Part shown: positions 53,076 to 61,962 of the stretch, piece after piece
Numbering within the stretch: position 1 is the first letter of the stretch
Layout: every line of letters starts with the position of its first letter
Assembly: GCF_029589435.1 (NCBI RefSeq)
Contig: NZ_JARRAG010000001.1
Coordinates: 1 to 64,000, forward strand
DNA length: 64,000 nucleotides
DNA from: Paludisphaera mucosa
GTDB lineage: Bacteria; Planctomycetota; Planctomycetia; Isosphaerales; Isosphaeraceae
Direction of reading: 5' to 3'
Program-made: the position numbers and the translations under genes
Notes under the pieces: generated by a model
Told to the model about the DNA's origin: nothing
The model's input: the letters and a program-made list of their open reading frames with translations, nothing else
Database searches by the model: none

Positions 53076-53630
53076 ATGGACATCCTGCCCAAGAGCTTCT
53101 ACGACCGCAACGCGAAGGAGGTCGCCCCGGAACTGCTGGGGATGCACCTCGTACGCACGATCGACGGAGTGGCTCGGATCGGCCGGATCGTGGAGACGGA
53201 AGCCTACCTCGGCCCGCCCGACCTCGCGGCGCATTCCACGAAGGGCCTCACCAAGCGGACGAGCGTGATGTACGGCCCGCCGGGGTACGCCTACGTTTAT
53301 TTAATCTACGGGATGTATCACTGCCTGAACATGGTCACCGGACCGGGCGGACATGCGTCGGCCGTCCTGGTCCGAGCCCTGGAGCCGATCTCGGGGATCG
53401 ACGAGGCGACCAACGGTCCGGGCAAGCTCTGCCGGGCCTTGAAGATCGATCTGCGGCTCTACGGCCACGACCTCTCCGGGGGGGAGTTGACGGTCATGCG
53501 GCCGAAGGGGCGGCCGGAGCCGTTCACGATCGCGACCAGCCCCAGGATCGGGGTCGATTACGCCAAGGAGTGGGCGCTGGAACCCTTGCGGTTCACGATC
53601 GCGGGGAACCCGTACCTGTCCCGTCGCTAG
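53076..53630 (+). CDS. mpg: DNA-3-methyladenine glycosylase (AAG/MPG family)
   Basis: A 184-residue base-excision repair enzyme that removes alkylated purines. The family is clear: LGMHLVRTIDG, IGRIVETEAYLGPPDLAAHS with catalytic Glu42, and the DNA-intercalating segment YGPPGYAYVYLIYGMYHCLNMVTG. RALEPI and NGPGKLCRALKI form the rest of the active site. It has normal bacterial length. It is one of three DNA repair loci in the window. Confidence 0.96.
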   Translation: MDILPKSFYDRNAKEVAPELLGMHLVRTIDGVARIGRIVETEAYLGPPDLAAHSTKGLTKRTSVMYGPPGYAYVYLIYGMYHCLNMVTGPGGHASAVLVRALEPISGIDEATNGPGKLCRALKIDLRLYGHDLSGGELTVMRPKGRPEPFTIATSPRIGVDYAKEWALEPLRFTIAGNPYLSRR

Positions 53631-53696
53631 CTCGAGGCTCGAGGTCGGGTCGTCCATCGCGGCGACCCGGCCTGGAAACCCGCAGCTGGTCAGGAG

Positions 53697-54212
53697 TTAG
53701 CGGAAGGACCTCGCGTCGGCGGGGGCCGACCCGGGGCTCGATCCAGGACGAAAGATCCGGGGCGGCAACGGCGTCGGCGGCGACTCGTCGCCCGAGCCCG
53801 AGCCCGACCGGCGAAGGGCCTCGCGACCGTCGAGGACGTGTCGGACGATCTCGCTGGGGTCGACGGGCTTGACGAGGTGGGCGTCGAAGCCCGCCTCGCG
53901 CGACTTCCGCATGTCTTCGGGCTGGCCGTACGCTGTCTGAGCCAGCAGGATCGGCGGATCGGACAACGCCGAGCGGATGGCGCGGACGACCTCGTAGCCC
54001 GACATCCCGGGCAGCCCGATGTCGATGAACACGACGTCGTGCGGCTTCTGGATCGCCAGGCGCAGCCCTTCCCAGCCGTCATGCGCCACTTCCACGCGAC
54101 AACCGTAGTATTGCAAGAGGCTGGCCTGAGACAGCGCCAGGTCCTCGTTGTCGTCGATGATGAGGACGCAACGGCCAGGTGTCGCGCGGTCGGTTGATTG
54201 AGTTTTCATCAT
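53697..54212 (-). CDS. Single-domain response regulator
   Basis: A 171-residue receiver. ATG 54212 follows GGGAGGG. The acidic pocket is IIDDNED (Asp20, Asp21), the phosphoacceptor is Asp64 in FIDIGLPGM, Thr93 is in AQTAYG and Lys115 in LVKPVD. There is no output domain; the last 40 residues are a Ser/Pro/Gly-rich tail. It may act by protein contact like CheY. The GAF histidine kinase is 50 kb away. It is 94 bp downstream of the TPR gene. Confidence 0.92.
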   Translation of the reverse strand: MMKTQSTDRATPGRCVLIIDDNEDLALSQASLLQYYGCRVEVAHDGWEGLRLAIQKPHDVVFIDIGLPGMSGYEVVRAIRSALSDPPILLAQTAYGQPEDMRKSREAGFDAHLVKPVDPSEIVRHVLDGREALRRSGSGSGDESPPTPLPPRIFRPGSSPGSAPADARSFR

Positions 54213-54306
54213 GCTCCCTCCCTTTGCCTGGCCAATGCAAGGGCCGTGCCGAGCCCGGGATGTATCCGATGTTCCTCGGGGAAGTCGCCGGAAGTCCCGA
54301 GGGATT

Positions 54307-55596
54307 TTAGCGATCGGCGGATTTCGCCGGGCCGGAGGACGAGGGCGGATATTTCTCGTTGAAATGGAAGAGCGCCTGTTGCGCCGCGGCGTCGAGGGGG
54401 TCGCGGCCGATGGCGAACTTGAGCCAGGCGCGGGCCTCGGGGATGAAGCCGGCCTGGGTGCAGACCTGCACGGCCTGGCCGACGATGCCGGGATCGGTCC
54501 GGCCGGCGGGCGTGGCCATGCGCTGGACGAGCGAGTTGAACGCCTCCAGCGCCTCGGCCTTGCGGCGGAGAGGCGCGGCCTGGTCGCGCCGGCCGCATAG
54601 TTCGAGGGCGTTGATCAGGCCGAAGACGGCGTCTCGGTTGGCCGGGTCGAAGTCGTAGGCGATCCGGTAGTACCGCAGGGCCGCGGGCCCGTCGCGGCGG
54701 GCGAGCGCGACGCGGCCCCGCAGCCGGGCCAGCTCGGGATCGTCGTCGGGGCCCTTCTTCAGGAGTTCCTCGGCCCGGTCCTCTTCCTGGCGGTCCATGA
54801 GGATCATGACCCGGTGCGCGAGGGCCCGGGGATCGTCCTCCGGCAGGGGGGCCAGGGCCTCCTCGGCCTCGGCGTAGAGGCCGAGGCGGCGGTCGTTGTC
54901 GGCCAGGGCCAGCCGGGATTCGCGGTCGTCGGGGTCGGCCGCGAGGTAGCCGCCCAGCGTCTTGGCGACCTCGCCGGCCTCCCACAGGCAGTTCCGCACC
55001 AGGCACCAGTGGAAGAGGTTCTCATAGGTGAGGGGCGAGATCTCCGACAGCGCGGCGAACTGGTCGCACAGGTCGCGACGCCTGAGCTGCATGCCGTAGA
55101 TGTAGATCAGTTCGCGACGCGCCTGGGCCAGCTTGGGGTCGAGCCGGAGGGCCTCCTGCAGGTCGGCCTCGGCGAACCGGGCGCGATCGCGGCGAAGCTC
55201 GATCTGGCCGGCGAGCAGCCGGGCGTTGGCCGCGGTGCGGTCGGAATCGGGGACCTTGGCCAGCATGGCGACGGCGTCGTCGATCCGTCCCTGCGCCACG
55301 GCCACCTGGCCCTGGAGCATCCAGTCCTGGGGCAGGGGGGCCCGGGCCCGGGTCAGGCGGTCGAGGATCCGGGCCGCGTCGTCGATCCGATCCTCGCGCA
55401 GGCTGACCTGGGCGTCGCGCCAGAGCTGGTCGGGGTCGGCGGACTTCGAGAAGACGGCGATCGCCGCCACGGCCGTCGCCGCGGCCAGGGCGACCGCGCC
55501 GACACCCAGGGCGATCCGACGCCGCCAGGGCGACGCCCGCCGCGTCGGCGGCGTCGCGGGCGCTTTCGACGAGGTGCCCATCATCGTCATCCGCAT
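54307..55596 (-). CDS. Membrane-anchored tetratricopeptide repeat protein
   Basis: A 429-residue protein. From ATG 55596 (several other Met codons follow within 6 residues), one membrane helix lies at about 27-49 (RIALGVGAVALAAATAVAAI). The remainder is made of TPR-like helical pairs (LRRDRARFAEADLQEALRLDP; GLYAEAEEALAPLPEDDP; DGPAALRYYRIAYDFDPANR). TPRs bind partner proteins; this one probably faces the periplasm. It is divergent from the peptidase-MA gene. Confidence 0.85.
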   Translation of the reverse strand: MRMTMMGTSSKAPATPPTRRASPWRRRIALGVGAVALAAATAVAAIAVFSKSADPDQLWRDAQVSLREDRIDDAARILDRLTRARAPLPQDWMLQGQVAVAQGRIDDAVAMLAKVPDSDRTAANARLLAGQIELRRDRARFAEADLQEALRLDPKLAQARRELIYIYGMQLRRRDLCDQFAALSEISPLTYENLFHWCLVRNCLWEAGEVAKTLGGYLAADPDDRESRLALADNDRRLGLYAEAEEALAPLPEDDPRALAHRVMILMDRQEEDRAEELLKKGPDDDPELARLRGRVALARRDGPAALRYYRIAYDFDPANRDAVFGLINALELCGRRDQAAPLRRKAEALEAFNSLVQRMATPAGRTDPGIVGQAVQVCTQAGFIPEARAWLKFAIGRDPLDAAAQQALFHFNEKYPPSSSGPAKSADR

Positions 55597-55848
55597 CGGA
55601 GTGCACGTAGGAAAGGAGTCGACTCGACCTGATCATGGCCACTTCCGCGACGGTCCCGCAAGCCCTCCCCGCCCCGGAATCGCCGCCCCGGGCGGGTGCG
55701 TCGGGTTCCGGTTGACGGCGCGGCGGATTGCGAACATACTCCGGCGGGCCTCTCGATCCGGACCCGGATCCGCGCGGGGTCGCCCGGTCGCCGGCCGCGA
55801 GGATCCGCGGGCGGACGACGACGGACAGACCGCACCTCCCAGCAGGAC

Positions 55849-57786
55849 ATGGACGTCATGCGCCAGGCTCTCCGGACCCTCCTGTTCGTCGCGACGATCG
55901 CCCCGGCCGCCCTCGCCGCCGGCGGTCCCGCCGACGCCGTCGCCCAGGCCCGCAAGCTGATCGCGGCCAAGGACCTGAAGGCCGCGTCCGGCGTCCTGGA
56001 AGAAGCCATCGGGGCCGCCCCCGCCCCCGCCGGCGACGACCGCAAGGCGCTCGTCGACCTCCTCAAGGAGACGTACAAAGGCCTGATCCGCGACGCCAAG
56101 GCCGCCGGCACGCCCCAGGTCGCCGCCTCGTACGAGGACGACCTGGCCATCCTCGAGGCCGCCGCCCCCGCGCCGGCCCCGGCCGCGACGCCCGCGCCCG
56201 CCCCGGCCCCGCCGGTCGTTCCGCCGCCGACCCGGTCGCTCCCGCCGGTCCCCGAGTCGACGCCGCCGCCGGCCGAGAAGGTCGTGATCCCGCACGTCGA
56301 GGCCGCGCCGGCCCCCGCGCCCGCCCCCGCCGGCGTCACCCGGCCCGCGGACCTCCCCCCGCCCGGCGATCCCGCGGCCGCATCCGCCCCGACGCTGGAG
56401 CCCGAGCCCGAACAGGGCCCCGTCGACGTCCCCGCGAAGGTCGCGCCCCCGCCGAGGTCGCACGACGAAGGCGTGGGCCGGGCCGCCGCCGTCGCGCCGC
56501 AGGCGCCCGACGAGCTGGCGCAGGCCGACGCCCTCTTCAACAAGAAGCAGTACGACCAGGCCGGTAAGATCTACGCGGGGCTCGCCCGCAAGGGCCAGCT
56601 GCCCGCCGTCCGCAACAAGGTCTGGGCCTACTGCCGATGGTCGACGGTGGTCGCCCGGATCAACGCCGGCCCCAAGACGAAGCCGGAGTGGGACGTCATC
56701 GAGCGCGAGATCGAGAGCATCCAGCGGCTGACGCCCGGCAACTGGTTCGGCGAGTACCTCAAGGACCTGGTCGCGGACGCCCGCAGCGGCAAGCGGCCGA
56801 TCGCCAAGAGCCCCGGCCTCGCCGTCCGCGGCGCCTCGCCCGACGAGCCCGAGCCCGCCGCCGCCCCCCAGCCCCGCAAGAAGACCCAGGCCCAGCCGCT
56901 CGAACTCCCCGGCGCCACCGACACCCCGGTCGAGGCCGCCCCGACCGCGGCCCCGGAGCCGGAGCTGGCGCCGGCGCCAGCCGATGAGCCGCAAGCCTCC
57001 GCGCCGGCGGTCCCCCGCGCCGCCGCGCCGGTGGCGTGGCAGGTGCACGAGACGGCGAGCTTCCGGATCTTCCACACCGATCCCGCCCTGGCCGCGAAGG
57101 CCGCCGAGTCGGCCGAATCGGTCCGGGCCTCGCAGGGGAAGCGATGGGCGAGCCCGGCGGCGCGTGGGGCTTGGTCGCCGCGGTGCGACATCTACCTGTA
57201 TCCCACGGCGGCCGACTTCGCCCGCATGACCGGCCAGCCCGAGACCTCGCCCGGGTTCTCGACCATGGGGATCGGCGGCGGCCAGGTCGTCGCCCGCCGC
57301 GTGAACCTCCGGGCCGACCACCCCCAGTTGATCGCCGCCGTGCTCCCGCACGAGGTGACCCACGTCGTTCTGGCCGACGTCTTTACCGACCAGCAGATCC
57401 CCCGCTGGGCCGACGAGGGCATGGCCGTCCTCGCCGAGCCCGTCGCCGAGCAGGTCGGCCGCGCCGTCGAGCTGAACGCCCCCCTCGCTGAGGACCGCGT
57501 CTTCCGGCTCGACAAGCTGATGACCATCGACTACCCCGAGTCGAAGGACTGGAACCTGTACTACGCCCAGAGCGTCTCCCTGACCCAGTTCCTGATGGCC
57601 CAGGGCACCCCCGCCCAGTTCGTCGCGTTCATCAAGGAGACCCAGCAGCGCGGGCCCGACGCCGCCCTCCGCGGCTCCTACCGCATCGCCGGCCTCGACG
57701 ACCTCGACCGCCGCTGGCGCGACTACGCCCGCGCCGAGTCCGCCCGCCTGGCCTCGGCCGCGACCGACGGGGCGACGACGAAGTAA
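55849..57786 (+). CDS. Exported peptidase-MA-like zinc metallopeptidase with a Pro/Ala linker
   Basis: A 645-residue protein from ATG 55849 (AGGA close upstream; ATG 55858 is an alternative), with signal peptide (RTLLFVATIAPAALA). Residues about 20-100 are helical; 105-215 is a Pro/Ala-rich linker; 220-320 is a TPR-like region (ALFNKKQYDQAGKIYAGL); another linker follows. The C-terminal 250 residues are a gluzincin: LPHEVTHVVL (His501, Glu502, His505) and WADEG (Glu523) supply the zinc and catalytic residues. The surrounding FRIFHTDPALAAKAAE and YAQSVSLTQFLM fit the peptidase MA-like family. Substrate is unknown. Confidence 0.82.
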   Translation: MDVMRQALRTLLFVATIAPAALAAGGPADAVAQARKLIAAKDLKAASGVLEEAIGAAPAPAGDDRKALVDLLKETYKGLIRDAKAAGTPQVAASYEDDLAILEAAAPAPAPAATPAPAPAPPVVPPPTRSLPPVPESTPPPAEKVVIPHVEAAPAPAPAPAGVTRPADLPPPGDPAAASAPTLEPEPEQGPVDVPAKVAPPPRSHDEGVGRAAAVAPQAPDELAQADALFNKKQYDQAGKIYAGLARKGQLPAVRNKVWAYCRWSTVVARINAGPKTKPEWDVIEREIESIQRLTPGNWFGEYLKDLVADARSGKRPIAKSPGLAVRGASPDEPEPAAAPQPRKKTQAQPLELPGATDTPVEAAPTAAPEPELAPAPADEPQASAPAVPRAAAPVAWQVHETASFRIFHTDPALAAKAAESAESVRASQGKRWASPAARGAWSPRCDIYLYPTAADFARMTGQPETSPGFSTMGIGGGQVVARRVNLRADHPQLIAAVLPHEVTHVVLADVFTDQQIPRWADEGMAVLAEPVAEQVGRAVELNAPLAEDRVFRLDKLMTIDYPESKDWNLYYAQSVSLTQFLMAQGTPAQFVAFIKETQQRGPDAALRGSYRIAGLDDLDRRWRDYARAESARLASAATDGATTK

Positions 57787-57796
57787 TCCTTGCAGC

Positions 57797-58519
57797 TTAT
57801 TCGCCGACGTCCGGACGCACGAAGGCCCGCAACGTCGCGACGCTGCGGAAGCCCAGGCGCTCGTAGACCGAGAGGCCGTCCGGGCTGGCCTGCAAGGTCG
57901 CGCTTCGCAAGCCGTCGCCTCGGGCGGACGCCAGCGTCGCCAGCAGCAGCCGGCCCGCCAGGCCGCGGCGGCGGTGGCCGGCCTCGGTCGCGACGTACTG
58001 GATGCTCAGGTCGTCGCCGATCGCCATCGTCAGCGCTACGCAGACGAATGCGTCGCCGTCGCGCAGGCCGTGGGTACGCACGCGATCGTCTCGAATCGCG
58101 CTCACGAGCGGGCCGAAGACGCCGAACTGGCCGTACGCTCGCTCGTTGACGTCGCCGAGCGCCGCCAGCGACGGCGTCCCCACGTCCGACGCGCCACCGT
58201 CGAGTTTCAGCGCCGGATCGTCGAGTGCGAGTCCCAGGCACGGCGTGGCGATCCCGGCCGCTTCCACCCGTCCCGGCGCCGAGTCGGCCACGGTCCAGAG
58301 GCAGCGCGGGAGTCGCGGATCGTCGGCCGGGGGCGATTCGTCGATCGGCACGACCGCCGCGTCGAACCAGGGGTTGTCGGCCGCGGCGTCGATCCGCGCG
58401 CCCAGGGCGTCGCGCCGGCGCACCTCGGCCTCAGGCCCCACGCCCCAGCGTCCGAGCGCCGCGATCATCTCGCCGAAGCCGAGGATCGAGCGTCGGGCCA
58501 GTTCGGAATCGTCCAGCAT
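57797..58519 (-). CDS. GNAT family N-acetyltransferase
   Basis: A 240-residue protein from ATG 58519 (GAGGAGC 5 bases upstream). The acetyl-CoA-binding core is at the C-terminus: LSIQYVATEAGHRRRGLAGRLL (motif A with the RRRGLA loop) and SATLQASPDGLSVYERLGFRSV (motif B). The N-terminal 120 residues are not recognised. The substrate is unknown. It is 17 bp downstream of addA on the same strand and may belong to its transcript. Confidence 0.88.
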   Translation of the reverse strand: MLDDSELARRSILGFGEMIAALGRWGVGPEAEVRRRDALGARIDAAADNPWFDAAVVPIDESPPADDPRLPRCLWTVADSAPGRVEAAGIATPCLGLALDDPALKLDGGASDVGTPSLAALGDVNERAYGQFGVFGPLVSAIRDDRVRTHGLRDGDAFVCVALTMAIGDDLSIQYVATEAGHRRRGLAGRLLLATLASARGDGLRSATLQASPDGLSVYERLGFRSVATLRAFVRPDVGE

Positions 58520-58536
58520 GCTCGGCTCCTCGGAGG

Positions 58537-61500
58537 TCACGCTTCGCCCCGCCACACACGATAAAGCCGATCCCGCTCCGCGTCGTCGATCGGCTCGCGG
58601 CGCTCGGACTTCAACGACCCGTCCGGGGCGATGCGGATCAGCCACGAGGGGCCGAGGGGGCCGAGCCCCTTGCGGTCGAGGGCGGGTGCGGAGAGCGAGG
58701 CCCGCAGCCGGCCCCAGGGCTCGGGCTCGCCGGGCGCGAGGAACGTCAGGGGCCGCCGGCGGCCGTCCTCGCCGCGGACGAGGGCGTCGCACGAGCCCCG
58801 CAGGGTGGTCGGGCCTTGCAGCGTCCAGGTCTCGCACGGGCGGACGTCGCGCGGGGGCGTCTCGCGCAGCCTGGCGAAGAACGGGCTGGCGACCCAGGCC
58901 CGGAGCCAGGCCACGGCCTCGGTGCGGAGCGAGGCGTTCGCGGCCGGCGTGCGACGGCTCCCCAGGCGGGCGGCGACCTCCTCGGGGTCGGCGCCGGCGA
59001 GCAGCTCGGGGTCGACGGCCGCCGCGCGGATCAGCTCGCCGAGCCGGGCCGTGCGCGTGGCGTCGAGCCGGAGCGATTCGAGGTCGACGAACCGGGGGAT
59101 GGGCGTCGGCGAAGCCGCGGCGACGTCCTCGCGCGGCGCGTCGGAGATCGCGGCGACGATCTCCGCGAGCTTCGGGCGGGCGCGAGGGGCGGCCGGCTCG
59201 TCGCCGGGGGCGATCGCCGCGAGGTCGACGACGGCGACGTCGGGCGCGGGCCAGCCGTCCGGGAGGGGGGCCAGGCAGCGTCCGGTCCGGCCGTCGAAAC
59301 GCTCCCACAGCAGGTTGAGCGCGGGCGAGAGCTTGGCCACCGAGGCGGCGACCTCGGCGAGCGGCGTCGCGAAGCCGGCCGACAGGACGAGGTCGTCGCG
59401 GGCCCGCGTGGCGGCGACGTAGAAGAGCCGCAGGGCCTCTTCGCGCTCCTCGCGGTCCTCGATCGCCCGATAGGCGAGCCAGCCCAGGCTCTCGCCGCTC
59501 CCCGGCAGGGCCGGGTCGAGGTCCGTCGTCGCCGGCCGGGGCTTGAGGACCAATCCCAGCGCGCGTTCGAAGCCCAGCGCGCCGGTCTTGAGGCCCGCGT
59601 TCTTGTTCAGGTCGGGCAGGACGACGATCGGGAACTCCAGGCCCTTCGCCTGGTGGACCGTCATGATCCGGACGCTGGGGCTGTCCTCCTCGGTCGTCGT
59701 CGCCTGCTCCTCGCGGGGCGGGTCGTCGGCGAACGCCCGCAGCCGGCCGACGAAGTCCGCCAGGCCGAAGCCGCCGCGACGGTCGAACTCGCGGGCCGTC
59801 TCGACCAGCTTCCGCACGTTGGCGAGCTTCCGCGCCCCCAGGAATTCGCACACGAGCGCCGCGGCGAAGCCCGACTCGTCGAGCGCGGTCGACAGCAGCT
59901 CGGCCATCGGGACGTGGTCCTTCAGCCCCCGCCACCGGGCCAGCGCCGCGCGGGCGCGCAGGGCCTGGCGGCGGTCGCCGTCGGAGAGGCCCGGCACGTC
60001 GGCCGCCCGCTCCAGCCCCCGGCTAAGGCCGCCCCGCGACAGCCAGTACAGGCCCTCGTCGCTCAGGGCGAAGAACGGGCTCCGCAGGCAGCCGGCCAGG
60101 GCCACCTCGTCGAGCGGGTCCTCCACGACCGAGAGCAGGTTGACGACGTCGAGGATCTCCTGCTGCGAGTAGAACGCCGAGCCGCCGATCGTGTGGTACT
60201 CGAACCCCTGGTCGGCCAGCGCCGTCTCGTAAGGCCAGACGTCGGTCATCGCGCGGAGTAGGATCGCGACGTCGCCGGCGTGGGCGCGACGCGGCTTGCC
60301 CGACTTGCGGTCGATGATCGTCCAGCCGGCGTCGAGCCGTTGGCGGAGCCATCGCGCCAGGGCGTCGGCCTCGCGGATGCGGCACTCCTGGACCGAGGGC
60401 TTCGCCGCCTCTTCGTCGTCGCCCTCGGCCGCGGGGGGCTCGACCCAGAAGAAGTGGACGGCCGGGCCGTCGGCGTGGTCCTCGCGGGCGGGGGTGAGGC
60501 GGACGGCGAGCGGGTCGACGACCGCGCCGGGGTCGGCGAACGACTCGGCGAACAGGGCGTTGACGAAGTCGAGGATCCGCGGGACGGTCCGGAAATTCTC
60601 CGAGAGCCGCAGCCGGCCCAGCTCGGGGAACTCGCCACGCCACCGGCCGAAGATGGCCGGCTCGGCGCCGCGGAAGCGGTAGATCGACTGCTTGGCGTCG
60701 CCCACCACGAACATCCGGCCGCCCAGGAATCCCTCGCGCCCCAGCAGCCGGAGCACGTCGCTCTGGACCTGGTCGGTGTCCTGGAACTCGTCGACCAGGA
60801 CGAACTCGATCGCCGAGGGCTCGACGTCGCGATCGGCGTCGGGCTCGGACGCGCCGGCGGGGGCGGAGGCGAGGTCGCGGAGGGCGTCGCGGGTCAGGAT
60901 GATGAGGTCGGCGAAGTCGAGGCCGCGGCGGCGGACCTTGAGCGAGTCGTAGTCGGCGCGGGCCTCGCGGGCGACGCGGGCGAACTGGGTCGTCTCCTCG
61001 GCCGACCGGAGCGTGACGGCGTCGTCCCACGCGAGCTTCTCGCGGACGTCGGCCACCCGGGCCCGCAGGTCCTTGAAGGCGTCGGCGACCCGGGCCTTGA
61101 CCGCGTCGTCGGGCCAGTCGTTCTTGCCCCGCAGGCCGGCGACCTTGGCGGCCTCGCGGAGCCGGTCCAGGTCGTCGTCGCGACAGCCCGGGGATTCGAC
61201 GGCCGCGAGCGCGTCGAGGACGTCCCGGCGGACGTTCGCGAGCTTGGGGCCGACGTCGACGAGCGGCTCCAAAACACGGCGGCAGGCGCGGGCGGCGGGG
61301 GCGATCCTCGCCAGGATCGCGGGCCGGGCGCGGGCCGTCCACACGTCGCGCCAGCGGGCGACGACCTCTTCGGGCTCCAGGTCGCAGAGCGGGTCGACCT
61401 CGTCGGGCGAGCGGCGGGCGAGGGCGTCCTCGAGCATCTCGCGGAGCGTCCGCAGGGTGTGGGGCACGGCCAGATCGAGCAGGTCGGGGTCGCGGGCGGC

Positions 61501-61962
61501 GAGGAGGCGGCGGATCGCCGAGCCGACGGCCTGCTCGCGGAGCGCGCCGGCGACGACGTCGTCGAGGACGACGAACTCGGGGTCGACGCCGATCGCCGTC
61601 GCCCGGCTCCGCAGAACCCGGCCGCAGAACTCGTGGAACGTGCCGATGGGCGCCGCTTCGAGGGCGCGGAGGACCGTCGTCCACCAGGCGGGATCGGTCC
61701 CGCCGGAGAGCCGGGCGCGGCAGCGGGCGCGGATCCGCTGGCGAAGTTCGCGCGCCGCCTTCTCGGTGAACGTCATGACGGCCAGCGACCGCAGCGCGCG
61801 GCCCTCGGCCCCGTCGATCTCGCGCAGGAACCGCTCGGTCAGGACGGTCGTCTTGCCGCAGCCGGCGCCCGCGGCCAGGGCCACGCTCGCCCGCCGCATC
61901 AGCAGCGGCCCCTGCTGCTCGCTCGTCAGCGAGACCCGCTCGTCGCCGTTGGTCGCGCTCAC
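58537..61962 (-). CDS. addA: AddA-type UvrD-family helicase, with degenerate C-terminal nuclease
   Basis: A 1141-residue subunit of the AddAB double-strand break resection complex. It starts at GTG 61962, which overlaps the addB stop (GTGA). Walker A is AGAGCGKTT (residues 31-39). Others: LVDEFQDTDQVQ (Walker B), LSENFRT (motif IV), SVRIMTVHQAKGLEFPIVVL (motif V) and ATRARDDLVLSA (motif VI). The C-terminal region has TLRGSCDALVRG (Asp1059) in the position of the GxxD nuclease motif, but the following DYK is replaced by LTFLAPGEP and the usual QxxxY is missing. So the AddA nuclease is probably inactive and only the helicase works. Confidence 0.93.
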   Translation of the reverse strand: MSATNGDERVSLTSEQQGPLLMRRASVALAAGAGCGKTTVLTERFLREIDGAEGRALRSLAVMTFTEKAARELRQRIRARCRARLSGGTDPAWWTTVLRALEAAPIGTFHEFCGRVLRSRATAIGVDPEFVVLDDVVAGALREQAVGSAIRRLLAARDPDLLDLAVPHTLRTLREMLEDALARRSPDEVDPLCDLEPEEVVARWRDVWTARARPAILARIAPAARACRRVLEPLVDVGPKLANVRRDVLDALAAVESPGCRDDDLDRLREAAKVAGLRGKNDWPDDAVKARVADAFKDLRARVADVREKLAWDDAVTLRSAEETTQFARVAREARADYDSLKVRRRGLDFADLIILTRDALRDLASAPAGASEPDADRDVEPSAIEFVLVDEFQDTDQVQSDVLRLLGREGFLGGRMFVVGDAKQSIYRFRGAEPAIFGRWRGEFPELGRLRLSENFRTVPRILDFVNALFAESFADPGAVVDPLAVRLTPAREDHADGPAVHFFWVEPPAAEGDDEEAAKPSVQECRIREADALARWLRQRLDAGWTIIDRKSGKPRRAHAGDVAILLRAMTDVWPYETALADQGFEYHTIGGSAFYSQQEILDVVNLLSVVEDPLDEVALAGCLRSPFFALSDEGLYWLSRGGLSRGLERAADVPGLSDGDRRQALRARAALARWRGLKDHVPMAELLSTALDESGFAAALVCEFLGARKLANVRKLVETAREFDRRGGFGLADFVGRLRAFADDPPREEQATTTEEDSPSVRIMTVHQAKGLEFPIVVLPDLNKNAGLKTGALGFERALGLVLKPRPATTDLDPALPGSGESLGWLAYRAIEDREEREEALRLFYVAATRARDDLVLSAGFATPLAEVAASVAKLSPALNLLWERFDGRTGRCLAPLPDGWPAPDVAVVDLAAIAPGDEPAAPRARPKLAEIVAAISDAPREDVAAASPTPIPRFVDLESLRLDATRTARLGELIRAAAVDPELLAGADPEEVAARLGSRRTPAANASLRTEAVAWLRAWVASPFFARLRETPPRDVRPCETWTLQGPTTLRGSCDALVRGEDGRRRPLTFLAPGEPEPWGRLRASLSAPALDRKGLGPLGPSWLIRIAPDGSLKSERREPIDDAERDRLYRVWRGEA

